Shown here one piece after another: positions 44,274-53,718 of a stretch of DNA of 64,000 nucleotides. The DNA is from Pseudomonas syringae (GTDB taxonomy: Bacteria; Pseudomonadota; Gammaproteobacteria; Pseudomonadales; Pseudomonadaceae): positions 25,274 to 89,273 of the forward strand of contig NZ_WKEQ01000024.1 of assembly GCF_021605415.1 (NCBI RefSeq), written 5' to 3'. Position numbers and translations under genes: made by a program. The notes under the pieces were generated by a model. It was given only the letters and a program-made list of their open reading frames with translations, made no database searches and was not told the DNA's origin. Within the stretch, counting starts at the first letter, position 1. Each line of letters opens with the position of its first letter.

Positions 44274-45542
44274 ATGAAAGACGCCTCTCCAGCCCGTGCC
44301 TGCGGTATCGACTTCGGCACCTCCAACTCCACTGTCGGCTGGCTGCGCCCCGGCATGGACACCATGATCGCGCTGGAAGACGACAAGATCACCCTGCCCT
44401 CGGTGGTCTTCTTCAACATCGAAGAGCGTCGGCCTGTGTACGGTCGCCTGGCGCTGCACGAATACCTGGAAGGCTACGAAGGCCGCTTGATGCGCTCGCT
44501 CAAGAGCCTGCTCGGTTCCAAGCTGATCAAGCACGACACCAGCGTCCTCGGCACGGCCATGCCGTTCAAGGATTTGCTCGGCCTGTTCATCGGCCAGCTC
44601 AAGAGTCGCGCCGAAACCGCGGCCGGTCGGGAATTCGAGGAAGTGGTGCTGGGCCGTCCGGTGTTCTTTGTCGATGACGATGAACTGGCCGACCAGGAAG
44701 CGGAAAACACCCTCGTCGACGTTGCCCGCGCCATCGGCTTCAAAGACGTGTCGTTCCAGTACGAGCCCATCGCGGCAGCGTTCGACTACGAGTCGACCAT
44801 CGAGAAGGAAGAACTGGTACTGATCGTCGACATCGGCGGGGGTACGTCTGACTTCTCGCTGGTGCGCCTGTCGCCCGAGCGTCGCCAGCACGACAACCGG
44901 CACGACGACATCCTTGCCACCGGCGGCGTACACATCGGCGGTACCGACTTCGACAAACAGTTGAGCCTGCAAGGCCTGATGCCATTGTTCGGCTACGGCA
45001 GCCGCATGAAAAGCGGCGCGTTCATGCCGACCAGTCATCACATGAACCTGGCGACCTGGCACACCATCAACTCGGTGTACTCGCAGAAATCCACGCTGGC
45101 GCTGGGCAGCATGCGCTACGACATCGAAGACACCGGCGGCATCGACCGCCTGTTCAAGCTGATCGAACAGCGGGCCGGGCACTGGCTGGCGATGGAAGTG
45201 GAAGAAACCAAAATCCAGCTGACCCATACCGACAACCGCGTGGTGCCACTGGATCGAATCGAAGCCGGATTGAGCGTGGACTTGAGCCGTGCCCTGTTCG
45301 AATCGGCCATTGATGCATTGCTGGAGCGTGTCCGCGCCAGCGTCACGCAGTTGTTGAACGATGCCAACGTGGCGGTCGATCAGGTCGATACGGTGTTCTT
45401 CACCGGCGGTTCCAGCGGCATCCCGGCGCTGCGCAACAGCGTTTCGGCGATGCTGCCGAACGCTCGACATGTCGAAGGCAACATCTTCGGCAGTATCGGC
45501 AGTGGGCTGGCGATTGAAGCCCGTAAACGCTATGGCGTTTAG
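44274..45542 (+). CDS. yegD: Hsp70-family protein, YegD type
   Basis: Chaperone-like ATPase of unknown client. The 422-residue protein is short for Hsp70: only the actin-like ATPase region is present, with phosphate-1 GIDFGTSNSTVGW, VDIGGGTSDFSLV, and FFTGGSSGIPALR; the usual substrate-binding domain is missing, as in YegD. The ATG at 44274 is preferred over a TTG three codons earlier. It is divergent from cbpA, so three chaperone-type genes lie together. Confidence 0.9.
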   Translation: MKDASPARACGIDFGTSNSTVGWLRPGMDTMIALEDDKITLPSVVFFNIEERRPVYGRLALHEYLEGYEGRLMRSLKSLLGSKLIKHDTSVLGTAMPFKDLLGLFIGQLKSRAETAAGREFEEVVLGRPVFFVDDDELADQEAENTLVDVARAIGFKDVSFQYEPIAAAFDYESTIEKEELVLIVDIGGGTSDFSLVRLSPERRQHDNRHDDILATGGVHIGGTDFDKQLSLQGLMPLFGYGSRMKSGAFMPTSHHMNLATWHTINSVYSQKSTLALGSMRYDIEDTGGIDRLFKLIEQRAGHWLAMEVEETKIQLTHTDNRVVPLDRIEAGLSVDLSRALFESAIDALLERVRASVTQLLNDANVAVDQVDTVFFTGGSSGIPALRNSVSAMLPNARHVEGNIFGSIGSGLAIEARKRYGV

Positions 45543-45565
45543 GGGCAGCTCTGAGTTGTAAGCGT

Positions 45566-45619
45566 TGAGTGCAAGCAAGAGCAAAAGCGATCCGCTTTTG
45601 CCCTTACTTGCCGCTCAAA
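45566..45619. repeat. Long palindrome between convergent genes
   Basis: The inner stem GCAAAAGCG-atc-CGCTTTTGC (45581-45601) is perfect, and the outer arms TTGAGTGCAAGCAAG / CTTACTTGCCGCTCAA extend it. It is likely to terminate both yegD and the convergent permease gene. Confidence 0.8.
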
Positions 45620-45641
45620 GCTCAACACTCGCCGCTGCCTG

Positions 45642-46655
45642 TCAAACCATCCCGCCCAGCTTCAACTCGCTCTTCAGATACGCGTAATAAATCGGCCCCG
45701 CCACCACCCCCGGCAGGCCGAACGCGGCCTCGAACACCAGCATCGCCAGCAGCAACTCCCACGACTTGGCACTGATCTGCCCGCCAACAATCCGCGCGTT
45801 GAGGAAGTATTCGAGCTTGTGGATAAAGATCAGATAGCCCAGCGCTGCCAGCGCCACCCAGATCGACAGCGACAGGCCGACGATGGTGATCAGCGTGTTC
45901 GACATCAGATTGCCGATCACCGGCAGCAAGCCAAGCAGGAAGGTCAGAACGATCAGGGTTTTGGTCAGCGGCAGCTTGATGCCGAACATCGGCAGGATCA
46001 CCGCCAGGAAGATGCCGGTGAAGAAGGTGTTGAGCAGGGAAATCTTGATCTGTGCAAACACGATGTTGCGAAAGGCTTGCACCAGCAGGTGCAGACGATC
46101 GAACAGCGCGGCGGCCAACGGCTTGCGCTTGGTGACGTCCGGCACCCGTTGCAGGGCAATGATCGCGCCGAGCACCATGCCGATCAGCAACGTCACAAAC
46201 ATGTGCGCCGCATCCTTGCCCACCAGTTGCAGGTCAGCCAGATGCTTGCTGGCCCATTCGCCGATGGCCACGCGGAACTCGGCGGCACTGGCCGGCAGAT
46301 AGGCGTCGATGAACGGCGGCAGTTGCCCGCGCGCACGGTCGACCACGCCCATGAATTTGTCGAGGGAAGCGCCGGGATTTTCCGCCTCGTGCAGCAGAAA
46401 ACTGATCGCCCCGGCGAAAATCAGCGCCAGCGCACTGACCACCAGCGTGCCGAGCAATGCGACCGCGAGCCAGCGCGCACGCCGGCCTTCAATCAGCCGT
46501 TGCAGTTGCGGGGTGAGCATGTTGACCAGCTCGAACACCAGCAACCCTGCCAGCAGGCTGGGCAACAACCGCAGCGGCAGCACCAACAACAAACCGCCGA
46601 AAATGATGATCCAACTGGCCCACAACACAACATGACGCTCAGAAAACGTTGGCAT
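45642..46655 (-). CDS. AI-2E family transporter (PerM-like permease)
   Basis: Membrane protein of the AI-2 exporter/PerM family; the real substrate is unknown. The 337-residue protein has two N-terminal helices, a central amphipathic region (about 70-200) and four or five C-terminal helices, with the family segments PVIGNLMSNTLI and AAFGLPGVVAGPIYYAYLKSEL. It is convergent with yegD. Confidence 0.92.
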   Translation of the reverse strand: MPTFSERHVVLWASWIIIFGGLLLVLPLRLLPSLLAGLLVFELVNMLTPQLQRLIEGRRARWLAVALLGTLVVSALALIFAGAISFLLHEAENPGASLDKFMGVVDRARGQLPPFIDAYLPASAAEFRVAIGEWASKHLADLQLVGKDAAHMFVTLLIGMVLGAIIALQRVPDVTKRKPLAAALFDRLHLLVQAFRNIVFAQIKISLLNTFFTGIFLAVILPMFGIKLPLTKTLIVLTFLLGLLPVIGNLMSNTLITIVGLSLSIWVALAALGYLIFIHKLEYFLNARIVGGQISAKSWELLLAMLVFEAAFGLPGVVAGPIYYAYLKSELKLGGMV

Positions 46656-46753
46656 ACAGCCTCAAAACGAACGGCGTAAAAGGATTGGCAGTCTGCCAGC
46701 GTTCTGGGGAGAGCACTAGGGATATGCGGGCTTCACGCTTCCCCTCACGCTTC

Positions 46754-46928
46754 CCCTCACCCTAACCCTCTCCCAGGGGAGAGGGGACTGATTGGGGGAT
46801 GCTTCAGAAATGCCGACCTGATCCTGCAGTGCCGAATTCATAATCGACCCGATTTTTCAGGCCGACGTCGCACGCCAGATACCTCGGTCAGCGCCCTCTC
46901 CCTTCGGGAGAGGGCTGGGGTGAGGGTG
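46754..46928. repeat. Pair of CCCTCTCCC-type palindromes
   Basis: CCCTCACCCTAACCCTCTCC-type arm at 46754-46786 and the hairpin GCCCTCTCCC-ttcg-GGAGAGGGC at 46892-46914 followed by TGGGGTGAGGGTG form an inverted pair. The second unit lies two bases after the psiF stop codon and can serve as its terminator on the minus strand. No gene is seen between 46656 and 46930. Confidence 0.8.
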
Positions 46929-46930
46929 CC

Positions 46931-47236
46931 TTATTTTTTCTTCAGGCATTCACTCATGAACGCCTTGCGCGCATCACCCGCCAGCGCGTTGGTTTTTGCA
47001 TCGGCGTTGCAGGTTTTCATCTTTTCCTGCTGCGGGGTCATGGTCTTGGCGTCGTTGGCTGCCGGCGCAGCCTTGAGGCAGGTGCTCATGAAGGTTTTGC
47101 GCTCATCGCCTTTGAGGCTTTTGGCGCTGGCGTCAGCGTTGCAGGTGGTCATCTTGTTTTGTTGCGCCGTGGCGGCGAAACCCTGGGTACATAGAATCAG
47201 GCCGATCATCAGCACAGGGACACGCAGTATCTTCAT
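46931..47236 (-). CDS. psiF: PsiF repeat protein
   Basis: Small exported protein first known as phosphate-starvation-inducible; role unknown. The 101-residue protein has a signal peptide (about 1-22) and two PsiF repeats, each with the pattern QQxKMxTCNADA...L.GDxRK.FMS.CLK, so two cysteines per repeat. The length is typical. Confidence 0.92.
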   Translation of the reverse strand: MKILRVPVLMIGLILCTQGFAATAQQNKMTTCNADASAKSLKGDERKTFMSTCLKAAPAANDAKTMTPQQEKMKTCNADAKTNALAGDARKAFMSECLKKK

Positions 47237-47328
47237 GGAGTGTTCTCCTCATCGCCGCAACGAGTGTGGCGGCCATGAGGTGCAGTGTAGACAAGAGCTT
47301 CTACACCTTCATCCAGATAAACATGGCT

Positions 47329-50300
47329 TCATGCAGTGTCTGCATTCAAAAGTCCGCTGAATGTCTCGCGGTAGCTTTCATAGGCGCTGACTCGCTGATC
47401 GACAGTTGAATACGGCAGTCGCTCGAATGAAACCGGTACCTCGCCGGGCACGTTGTATTGCGATCCCAGCGCTTTCAGCGAAGTAAATTGCGCATAAGCG
47501 CCGCGCTGATAAAGCTTGTTGATCTTGATCTGCCTGATCGTATTGTCCGTTGACACGGGCGGCAATTCGGCCTGCCCCGGCCGGGCATCGTTGATAAACG
47601 CGTATTGCGCCACGGCAGGCCCCGGTTCAAGGGTTTCCAGCGCCGGCATTTCGAAGCTGAAGTAACCCTTGTCGGCCGTGTGCGCTGCCGGAAACTCTGG
47701 CCAGGAATCGGCAACGACCAGTTCGCTGAGGTTGTTGAGGTCATCGCCAATCACTACGTATTGGTGATCGAATGCCGTGGCTTTGACGATATGAACCCTC
47801 GACGTTCGCGGCTGGCTGGCCAGGATCGAAAACGTCACTCGGGAATTCTCAGAGCAATTGCCGCCCTTGATATCGATGGCTTTGCGCGCCATTTCAGCCG
47901 TGGTCAGCCTGGCAGTGAATCCACCTTCCTGAAGATCCATCTGCCGCAGGCCCTTGATCTTCGCAATCGCTGAACCGCCGTATTGCCAGATGCTTGCCAG
48001 TTGGTTGCCCGACAGCGGCAGCAATTCCTTCGTGCGCAGGACAGTTCGCTGGGCCAGTTGCAGATTGGCCATGACCGTGGGCGTCACTTCACTCGACGCC
48101 CGGATTGTCGTTACGTCAGAGGACAACGGGCCGCCATATTCATGTAACTGAATCAATGCTTCGCTGATCGGCGCAGATCCCTCGCGGACGGCCCGTTGCA
48201 ACGCCAGATACTCCGCAATGCGTCCGGTCTGCTCAAGATTGCGCGCAGCGGCGCCCAGGTTTCGCTCTGCCTCGGTGAGCGGCATCAACCCTTCTTGCGT
48301 GAACATTCGCGCGAGCAGGGCATTGAATGAATCTGGCAGGAGAAGTTTTTGCAGATCGGGCAGTACTTCGACACTCTGCACGACGCGCTGATTGGCCTCG
48401 TAACTGTCGGCGTTCGCCGTTCTGAAGGCCTCCCAGAGGGAGGCGGTGGCATTAAGCGGCTGATGCTCGTCGATCCATTTCAGGCCGCGCAAATAATTGA
48501 ATCGATCCAGCTCATCGATGCTCTTGTGAAAAGCAGCCTCAACCAATTCCACATTGGCATTTGCAACGACTTGCAATTGCGCCAACTCTCCCCCTTCGGT
48601 GGGCGCACCACCCCGAAGTCGCATGACGCTCGGGTCGTATGTCGTCATTTCAAGCACGGGCAAATCGGCCAGCACGCCCAACAACCGATAAGGCTTCAAC
48701 GCATGATCGCGCAGCGCCGCTTTCAATACGGGTCCCTGGCCAATATGAATGCTCAGTGCATTGCGTTGCGCATCCGGAAGTGCCTGCAAGATGGCGGTAA
48801 AGAGATCACTGCCCGAGTGCAACGCATTGCCCGCTTCATCGCAGGCCTGATACACGCCGTTTTCACCCGCGACGATCGTACGCTGCAACGTCGCACCTTC
48901 TGGGCCGAGGCTATCGAGCGGTTGGCCGCCGTAACGATAAAGATGAACATCAATTCTTGTGTCGGCGTTCCAGCCGGGCAGATTGATCAACGAATGCAAG
49001 GCCAGCGCGTCGAAGTCCGGGTTATTCACCGCCGTCAGATAAAACCCTTCATATGCCCGGCTGACCCGCACATCCTGCAACGCCCATCGGCCCAGATTTG
49101 CCAGCCTCTCGGGCACCCGTCCGGCTTTGAGTGCGTGCAGGTCTGAAGGCGTGGCATGCGCCACCAACGCTTGAGCGATCACCCCCGGCAGATCGTCCAC
49201 TTGCCCCTGAATGAGCCGCGCTTCGGCGGATATCGAATGCTCAAGATTGCGATAACGCGCCTCGAAAATAAGCTGTTTTCGTTGCTCGGCCAGTTTTGCC
49301 AGTTCCGCTCGCAAACGGCTGGCGTTCACATCGGGCGCGGCAACCGGCGCACCGAATTCGTCACTGAGTAAAACCCTCGTCTGAGCTTGATCCAGATGCG
49401 ACAGCAGGGTTTTCAGCAGGTCGTTGTCGAGCAGGCTATCAAGGGAAACCTGAACGGGATTCGGTGACGTATCACCGAGTCGCGCCAGCACGCGGGCCTC
49501 GGCGTCCAGCACCTCGATGGCTTGACCTGGCCAGGCGTCGGCCAGCAATTGAACCTGCATCATCGGGTCGGCGTGCAAATACGTTTGCTGATCCGTGCTG
49601 GCGATGTCCTCAATGAAGGCACGGATGTCGCGATCGATCCTGAAACGCGCCACGGTATCGCTCAGCAGGGGAAGCGCCCGCTCGTTGTTGGCGTACATGC
49701 GCAGCAGCGCACTCATGTCCGTGCGGCTGACGGTGCGGATGCCGGAGAAGTCGTTCGACAGCCCGTCGACCGAAGCACCGAGCCGGCGCATCAACGTATC
49801 GGCATCCCACGTATGAGGCTTCTCGCCTTCGATGATGAAAGCACCCGCGCCGTTGCTGTCGACCGCCGGTTGATAGGCCTCGGCCCGGCTGGGATGACGC
49901 ACGCGCGGCTTGCCGGTTGCCGAGTCTTTCTCTAGCTCGAAATGATCGCCATCCAGACGCAGGATCGACTTGCCCTCATGCCTGTGCAATCCGTCGACAT
50001 CGGGTTTCGAATCACTGGCCAGACGTAAATTGCGCTGCAGGTAAGGCTGCAGATCCTGTCCCCAGAGGCGCTTCTCGCCGTTACGCAAGGTGACTGGTTT
50101 GCTGCCTTCAATGAAGGACGACAGCTTGGGCAGCACGACCTCTTTGCCGATCCCGCCACCGACGGCAAAGATCCCCAGTTGAATGAGCGATTCGGCAAAA
50201 CCGATCAAGTGTTCGGCCGCGTCAAGATACATTCCCTCGGCAAGCTCGACGACACCTTCCACCAGTTCGCTGAGCAGTTGATACGTCATGTAAGCCATCA

Positions 50301-51726
50301 CCACTTCGCCGAGCACGGGCACAAACGGCGAGACAATCATCAACGCGGCATTGAATACATCGGACAGGATCTTTTCGACGTTTTCGACCCAGGCCCAACG
50401 TTCGGCGCTGTCGGCCGCCGCCGTGGAAATAGCCAACGCACGCCCGTCCTCGAGGATTTTGTTCAGTTGAACCTCGTACAGATAGGCCCAGACGTCCCCC
50501 CTGAATCGATGCTCGATATCGTCTTCGAACGCCATGACATCAAACTGCAGGCGGGGCTCGGCGACTGGTGTTTCACGCCAGGCCGGCAAATGGGTGGAGG
50601 GGTCGAAGCCGTGATAGGTCACCGTGACCAATTGCGCATTGAGCCGCGCAAAGAACCGGCCGCGCTGGGCGTGCGCCACGAAACGGCTGAAAAACACCTG
50701 ATAGCTCTTTTTGCCTGGCATCGACGCCTGACCGTTGTCACGTAGCTGACGGGTCAACTCAAGCATGAAAGCGGCGGCCGAGGCGTACTCCTTCAATGGA
50801 TGCTCAGGGTCATGCGGCACATAGGCGATCACTCGCCGAACCCCCTGAGTCGTGACGTCCAGATCAGCGGCGATCAGCACAATGCCTTTCAAACAGACAT
50901 CGAGCATTTTCAAGTGGTAGTACTTGATCGGCTCACCATCAAGTTTCAAGCGGGTGCTGCCATTGAACAGACCCAGTGCCACGAGATACGCATCGGCACT
51001 GATATCTTTTTTCATCAGCGCCATATGCGCAGCGGCCTTCAGCGCGTCTTGCTGGCTTCGTGTGACATTGTGCTGCAACACGCCCTGAGCCAAACCGTTA
51101 TCCGGTTGCAGATAATCTTCGAGATAATCGCGGTACTTGGCGCCTAGATCGAGTTTTCGACAAAGTGCTTCAAACTGATCGACCGTAATACCCATTCGTT
51201 TGACTTCATAATGTCCGAACGCATCGGGTTCGCTGACAAAAGAACTATCCGCCGTAAATATTTCATCTGCAGAAAAGTTATGCAGGGCCGCATCAAGCAA
51301 CGAAACCGTTCTGACGCTGACACCCTTTACGATATTGGCCGCCCATGGCGATAAATGAGCGGGCGAATACAACTTCAAAGATACTTTGCGAACGTCGACA
51401 TCCACACCGTACTGCGTTTTCAATGCGCGACGCAGCAGCGGTTGCGCAAAGGATCGCACGTCCTGCAGCGTCTCGAACAACCGATCCACGCCAGACTGCG
51501 AGTGCCAACCCGCCGCAGCCGCAAACCGGGCTGCACGATGTTCCTTTACCGATGCGGACTTGATCCAGTCGGGCAAGGCATGGGTATTTTGTTTGAGTTC
51601 GATCACTCTCGCCAATGTTGACCCGGTGATCCATTCAGGCATTGATTCACGAATAAACTCATGATGAATGCTTTGTTGCTGCCCACTGTTAGTTACATCC
51701 CTAAGGCCCGGCAATACATTGTCCAT
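47329..51726 (-). CDS. Large dermonecrotic-toxin-like protein with C-terminal Cys-His-Asp triad
   Basis: Probable secreted toxin or effector. The 1465-residue protein resembles the DUF6543/dermonecrotic-toxin N-terminal region (LPDWIKSASVKEHRAAR, then a helical membrane-targeting-like part). A hydrophobic stretch lies at about 455-535 (NAALMIVSPFVPVLGEVVMA...GIFAVGGGIG) and may insert in membranes. The C-terminus has a papain/deamidase-like triad: Cys1291 in GGNCSEN, His1321 in FDHQYVVIGD, and Asp1340 in VVADSW. The same order occurs in Pasteurella toxin-type deamidases and other effector cysteine enzymes. No signal peptide. No delivery machinery is visible nearby. The catalytic assignment is my inference from motif order and spacing. 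Confidence 0.83.
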   Translation of the reverse strand: MDNVLPGLRDVTNSGQQQSIHHEFIRESMPEWITGSTLARVIELKQNTHALPDWIKSASVKEHRAARFAAAAGWHSQSGVDRLFETLQDVRSFAQPLLRRALKTQYGVDVDVRKVSLKLYSPAHLSPWAANIVKGVSVRTVSLLDAALHNFSADEIFTADSSFVSEPDAFGHYEVKRMGITVDQFEALCRKLDLGAKYRDYLEDYLQPDNGLAQGVLQHNVTRSQQDALKAAAHMALMKKDISADAYLVALGLFNGSTRLKLDGEPIKYYHLKMLDVCLKGIVLIAADLDVTTQGVRRVIAYVPHDPEHPLKEYASAAAFMLELTRQLRDNGQASMPGKKSYQVFFSRFVAHAQRGRFFARLNAQLVTVTYHGFDPSTHLPAWRETPVAEPRLQFDVMAFEDDIEHRFRGDVWAYLYEVQLNKILEDGRALAISTAAADSAERWAWVENVEKILSDVFNAALMIVSPFVPVLGEVVMAYMTYQLLSELVEGVVELAEGMYLDAAEHLIGFAESLIQLGIFAVGGGIGKEVVLPKLSSFIEGSKPVTLRNGEKRLWGQDLQPYLQRNLRLASDSKPDVDGLHRHEGKSILRLDGDHFELEKDSATGKPRVRHPSRAEAYQPAVDSNGAGAFIIEGEKPHTWDADTLMRRLGASVDGLSNDFSGIRTVSRTDMSALLRMYANNERALPLLSDTVARFRIDRDIRAFIEDIASTDQQTYLHADPMMQVQLLADAWPGQAIEVLDAEARVLARLGDTSPNPVQVSLDSLLDNDLLKTLLSHLDQAQTRVLLSDEFGAPVAAPDVNASRLRAELAKLAEQRKQLIFEARYRNLEHSISAEARLIQGQVDDLPGVIAQALVAHATPSDLHALKAGRVPERLANLGRWALQDVRVSRAYEGFYLTAVNNPDFDALALHSLINLPGWNADTRIDVHLYRYGGQPLDSLGPEGATLQRTIVAGENGVYQACDEAGNALHSGSDLFTAILQALPDAQRNALSIHIGQGPVLKAALRDHALKPYRLLGVLADLPVLEMTTYDPSVMRLRGGAPTEGGELAQLQVVANANVELVEAAFHKSIDELDRFNYLRGLKWIDEHQPLNATASLWEAFRTANADSYEANQRVVQSVEVLPDLQKLLLPDSFNALLARMFTQEGLMPLTEAERNLGAAARNLEQTGRIAEYLALQRAVREGSAPISEALIQLHEYGGPLSSDVTTIRASSEVTPTVMANLQLAQRTVLRTKELLPLSGNQLASIWQYGGSAIAKIKGLRQMDLQEGGFTARLTTAEMARKAIDIKGGNCSENSRVTFSILASQPRTSRVHIVKATAFDHQYVVIGDDLNNLSELVVADSWPEFPAAHTADKGYFSFEMPALETLEPGPAVAQYAFINDARPGQAELPPVSTDNTIRQIKINKLYQRGAYAQFTSLKALGSQYNVPGEVPVSFERLPYSTVDQRVSAYESYRETFSGLLNADTA

Positions 51727-51837
51727 AATGGCACCTGCTTGATTGATCTCAATTCAGCAGGAGGCTACAACCACAACGGCGCCTGACCACGAAGCCCATT
51801 TCGGACAACTCTGTAAGAAACTTCCCGGAAACTTCTT

Positions 51838-52632
51838 CTAGAACATTTTGTTCCGCCGGTAATATTCCGGCGCACATCCCGCCTGCCGCTGGAACATGGC
51901 GATGAATGCCGATGCGGTGCTGTAACCCAGATCAAATGCAATTTCCTGAATACTGCGTGAATCCTCCAGCGCTTCGATGGCGGCGAGGAACCGCAAGCGC
52001 TGGCGCCATTCACCAAAACTCATGCCTAATTCGCGGACGAACTGCCGCGCCAGCGTACGCTCACTGACATGCACTTGCGCCGCCCAATACGCCAGTGGCT
52101 GGTGGTTGCCAGGATCGCTTTGAAGGGTTTCAAGAATCGCCAGCAAACCCGGACTGCTCGCATATGGCAAATAACGTTCATGCACCGGCGCCTGGCGCAG
52201 TTGATCAACCAGCACTTGCGCCAGACGCTGATCCGGCTCGCGATCAGGAATCTTCACGTCGCGGGCGGCGAAATCCTTGAGGATCGCCTTGAGAATGTCG
52301 CTGATCGCCAACGTGCAGGCCCGCCCCGGCAAGTCGGCACACACCGCCGGCGCCAGGCACACCGCGCGATAGTTGACCGGTTGGTGACTGTAGAAACTGT
52401 GCTCGACCTGAGGCGGTACCCACACGGCGTATTGCGGCGGCGACATGAAACGGTTGCCGTCGATGTCCATGTGCAACACGCCGTGAGCGGCGTACTCCAG
52501 CGTGCCCCAAGGATGGCGATGAGGTGCGGCGAATTCATGGGCGGTGAAATCGGCGTAGCGGAAATACACCGACGACGGCAGTTCGCTGAAGTCCAGCAGA
52601 TCAATATGTTTGCTGCTCATGCTGTCCGTCAT
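51838..52632 (-). CDS. AraC family transcriptional regulator
   Basis: The 264-residue protein has an N-terminal cupin sensor (HRHPWGTLEYAAHGVLHMDI) and a C-terminal AraC DNA-binding domain (VSERTLARQFVRELGMSF; LGYSTASAFIAMFQRQAG). It is divergent from an EamA transporter gene with 84 bases between, so it probably controls that transporter and itself. A later ATG at 52620 is an alternative start. Confidence 0.93.
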   Translation of the reverse strand: MTDSMSSKHIDLLDFSELPSSVYFRYADFTAHEFAAPHRHPWGTLEYAAHGVLHMDIDGNRFMSPPQYAVWVPPQVEHSFYSHQPVNYRAVCLAPAVCADLPGRACTLAISDILKAILKDFAARDVKIPDREPDQRLAQVLVDQLRQAPVHERYLPYASSPGLLAILETLQSDPGNHQPLAYWAAQVHVSERTLARQFVRELGMSFGEWRQRLRFLAAIEALEDSRSIQEIAFDLGYSTASAFIAMFQRQAGCAPEYYRRNKMF

Positions 52633-52716
52633 CAAGGGCTGGTTGTCCGGTTCGAAGTATAGGCTTGCATCCGGACAAGGGATAATCGCCGCTCAATCAA
52701 TCTTGCGGTTTGACTC

Positions 52717-53604
52717 ATGCAATATGCGTTTCCCCTCTTGGCAATTTTCATCTGGGCCGGCAATACAGTGATCAACAAACTGGCGGTCGGAGCGATTTTT
52801 CCGGCAGAGATCGGTTTCTACCGCTGGCTGCTCGCCGGGCTGCTGTTCACGCCGTTCATGCTGAAAAAAGTGATTGCGCATTGGCCGCGGATTCGCCCGA
52901 ACCTGGGCAAGATCTTCATCCTCGGCGTGCTGGGCATGGCGGTGTATCAGAGCCTGGCGTATTTCGCCGCGACCCTGACCACAGCCACCAACATGGGCAT
53001 CATTTTGTCGCTGATGCCGCTGATGTCGCTGACCATGGCAATTATCAGTCTCGGCCAGCGCCTGACCGCCGGCGCGCTATTTGGCGCGATGCTGTCGTTC
53101 GCCGGGGTGCTGGTGGTGGTGTCGTCCGGCAGCCTCGGCGCACTGCTGCAACACGGGGTCAATCTGGGCGACGCAATGATGTTGATCGCCACCCTGGCCT
53201 ATGCGATTTACAGCACGTTGCTGAAAAAATGGCAGCTGCGTTTGCCGCCGCTGGTCTTGTTGTACTTGCAGGTGCTGGTGGCGATTGTGGTGTTGTTTCC
53301 GCTGTACGCCGCGTCCCCGAAAACCGGCCTGACCTTGCACAACATTCCGCTGGTGCTTTACGCCTGTCTTCTCGCCTCGATGCTCGCGCCGCTGGCATGG
53401 ATGCAAGCCGTGGCGCGACTGGGGCCGAGCCGCACCACATTGTTTTTCAATTTGCTGCCATTGATTACCGCGCTGATTGCGGCGCTGGTGCTGCAGGAGC
53501 AATTGGCGATGTATCACCTGGTGGGTGGCTTGCTGACGTTGGGCGGGGTGATCTTGTCGGAGCGCTGGACGACGGTGATTGGCCGTAAGCTTAGCGCTGC
53601 CTGA
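52717..53604 (+). CDS. EamA/DMT family transporter
   Basis: Inner-membrane exporter of metabolites, substrate unknown. The 295-residue protein has ten predicted helices in two EamA repeats (about 1-135 and 145-290), with the typical start FPLLAIFIWAGNTVINKLA and the second-repeat motif PSRTTLFFNLLPLITALIAA. It is divergent from the AraC-type regulator. Confidence 0.94.
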   Translation: MQYAFPLLAIFIWAGNTVINKLAVGAIFPAEIGFYRWLLAGLLFTPFMLKKVIAHWPRIRPNLGKIFILGVLGMAVYQSLAYFAATLTTATNMGIILSLMPLMSLTMAIISLGQRLTAGALFGAMLSFAGVLVVVSSGSLGALLQHGVNLGDAMMLIATLAYAIYSTLLKKWQLRLPPLVLLYLQVLVAIVVLFPLYAASPKTGLTLHNIPLVLYACLLASMLAPLAWMQAVARLGPSRTTLFFNLLPLITALIAALVLQEQLAMYHLVGGLLTLGGVILSERWTTVIGRKLSAA

Positions 53605-53612
53605 TATGGCCT

Positions 53613-53696
53613 CATCGCTGGCAAGCCAGTTCCCACAGGATTTCCGCTGGATTCAAGAACAGCGCATGACCTGTGGGAGCCGGGCTTGCCGGCGAT
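53613..53696. repeat. REP inverted pair
   Basis: ATCGCTGGCAAGCCAGTTCC (53613 onward) faces GTGGGAGCCGGGCTTGCCGG, ending GCGAT (about 53672-53696). It lies between convergent eamA and lipase genes. Confidence 0.8.
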
Positions 53697-53718
53697 GAAC
53701 GATAACGCGGTCTGTTGC

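Noticed and set aside
11861..51726. Type III or type VI secretion genes that would deliver the toxin-like proteins
   Set aside because: No apparatus, chaperone, VgrG, PAAR or Hcp gene was seen anywhere in the window, so the delivery route is unknown.
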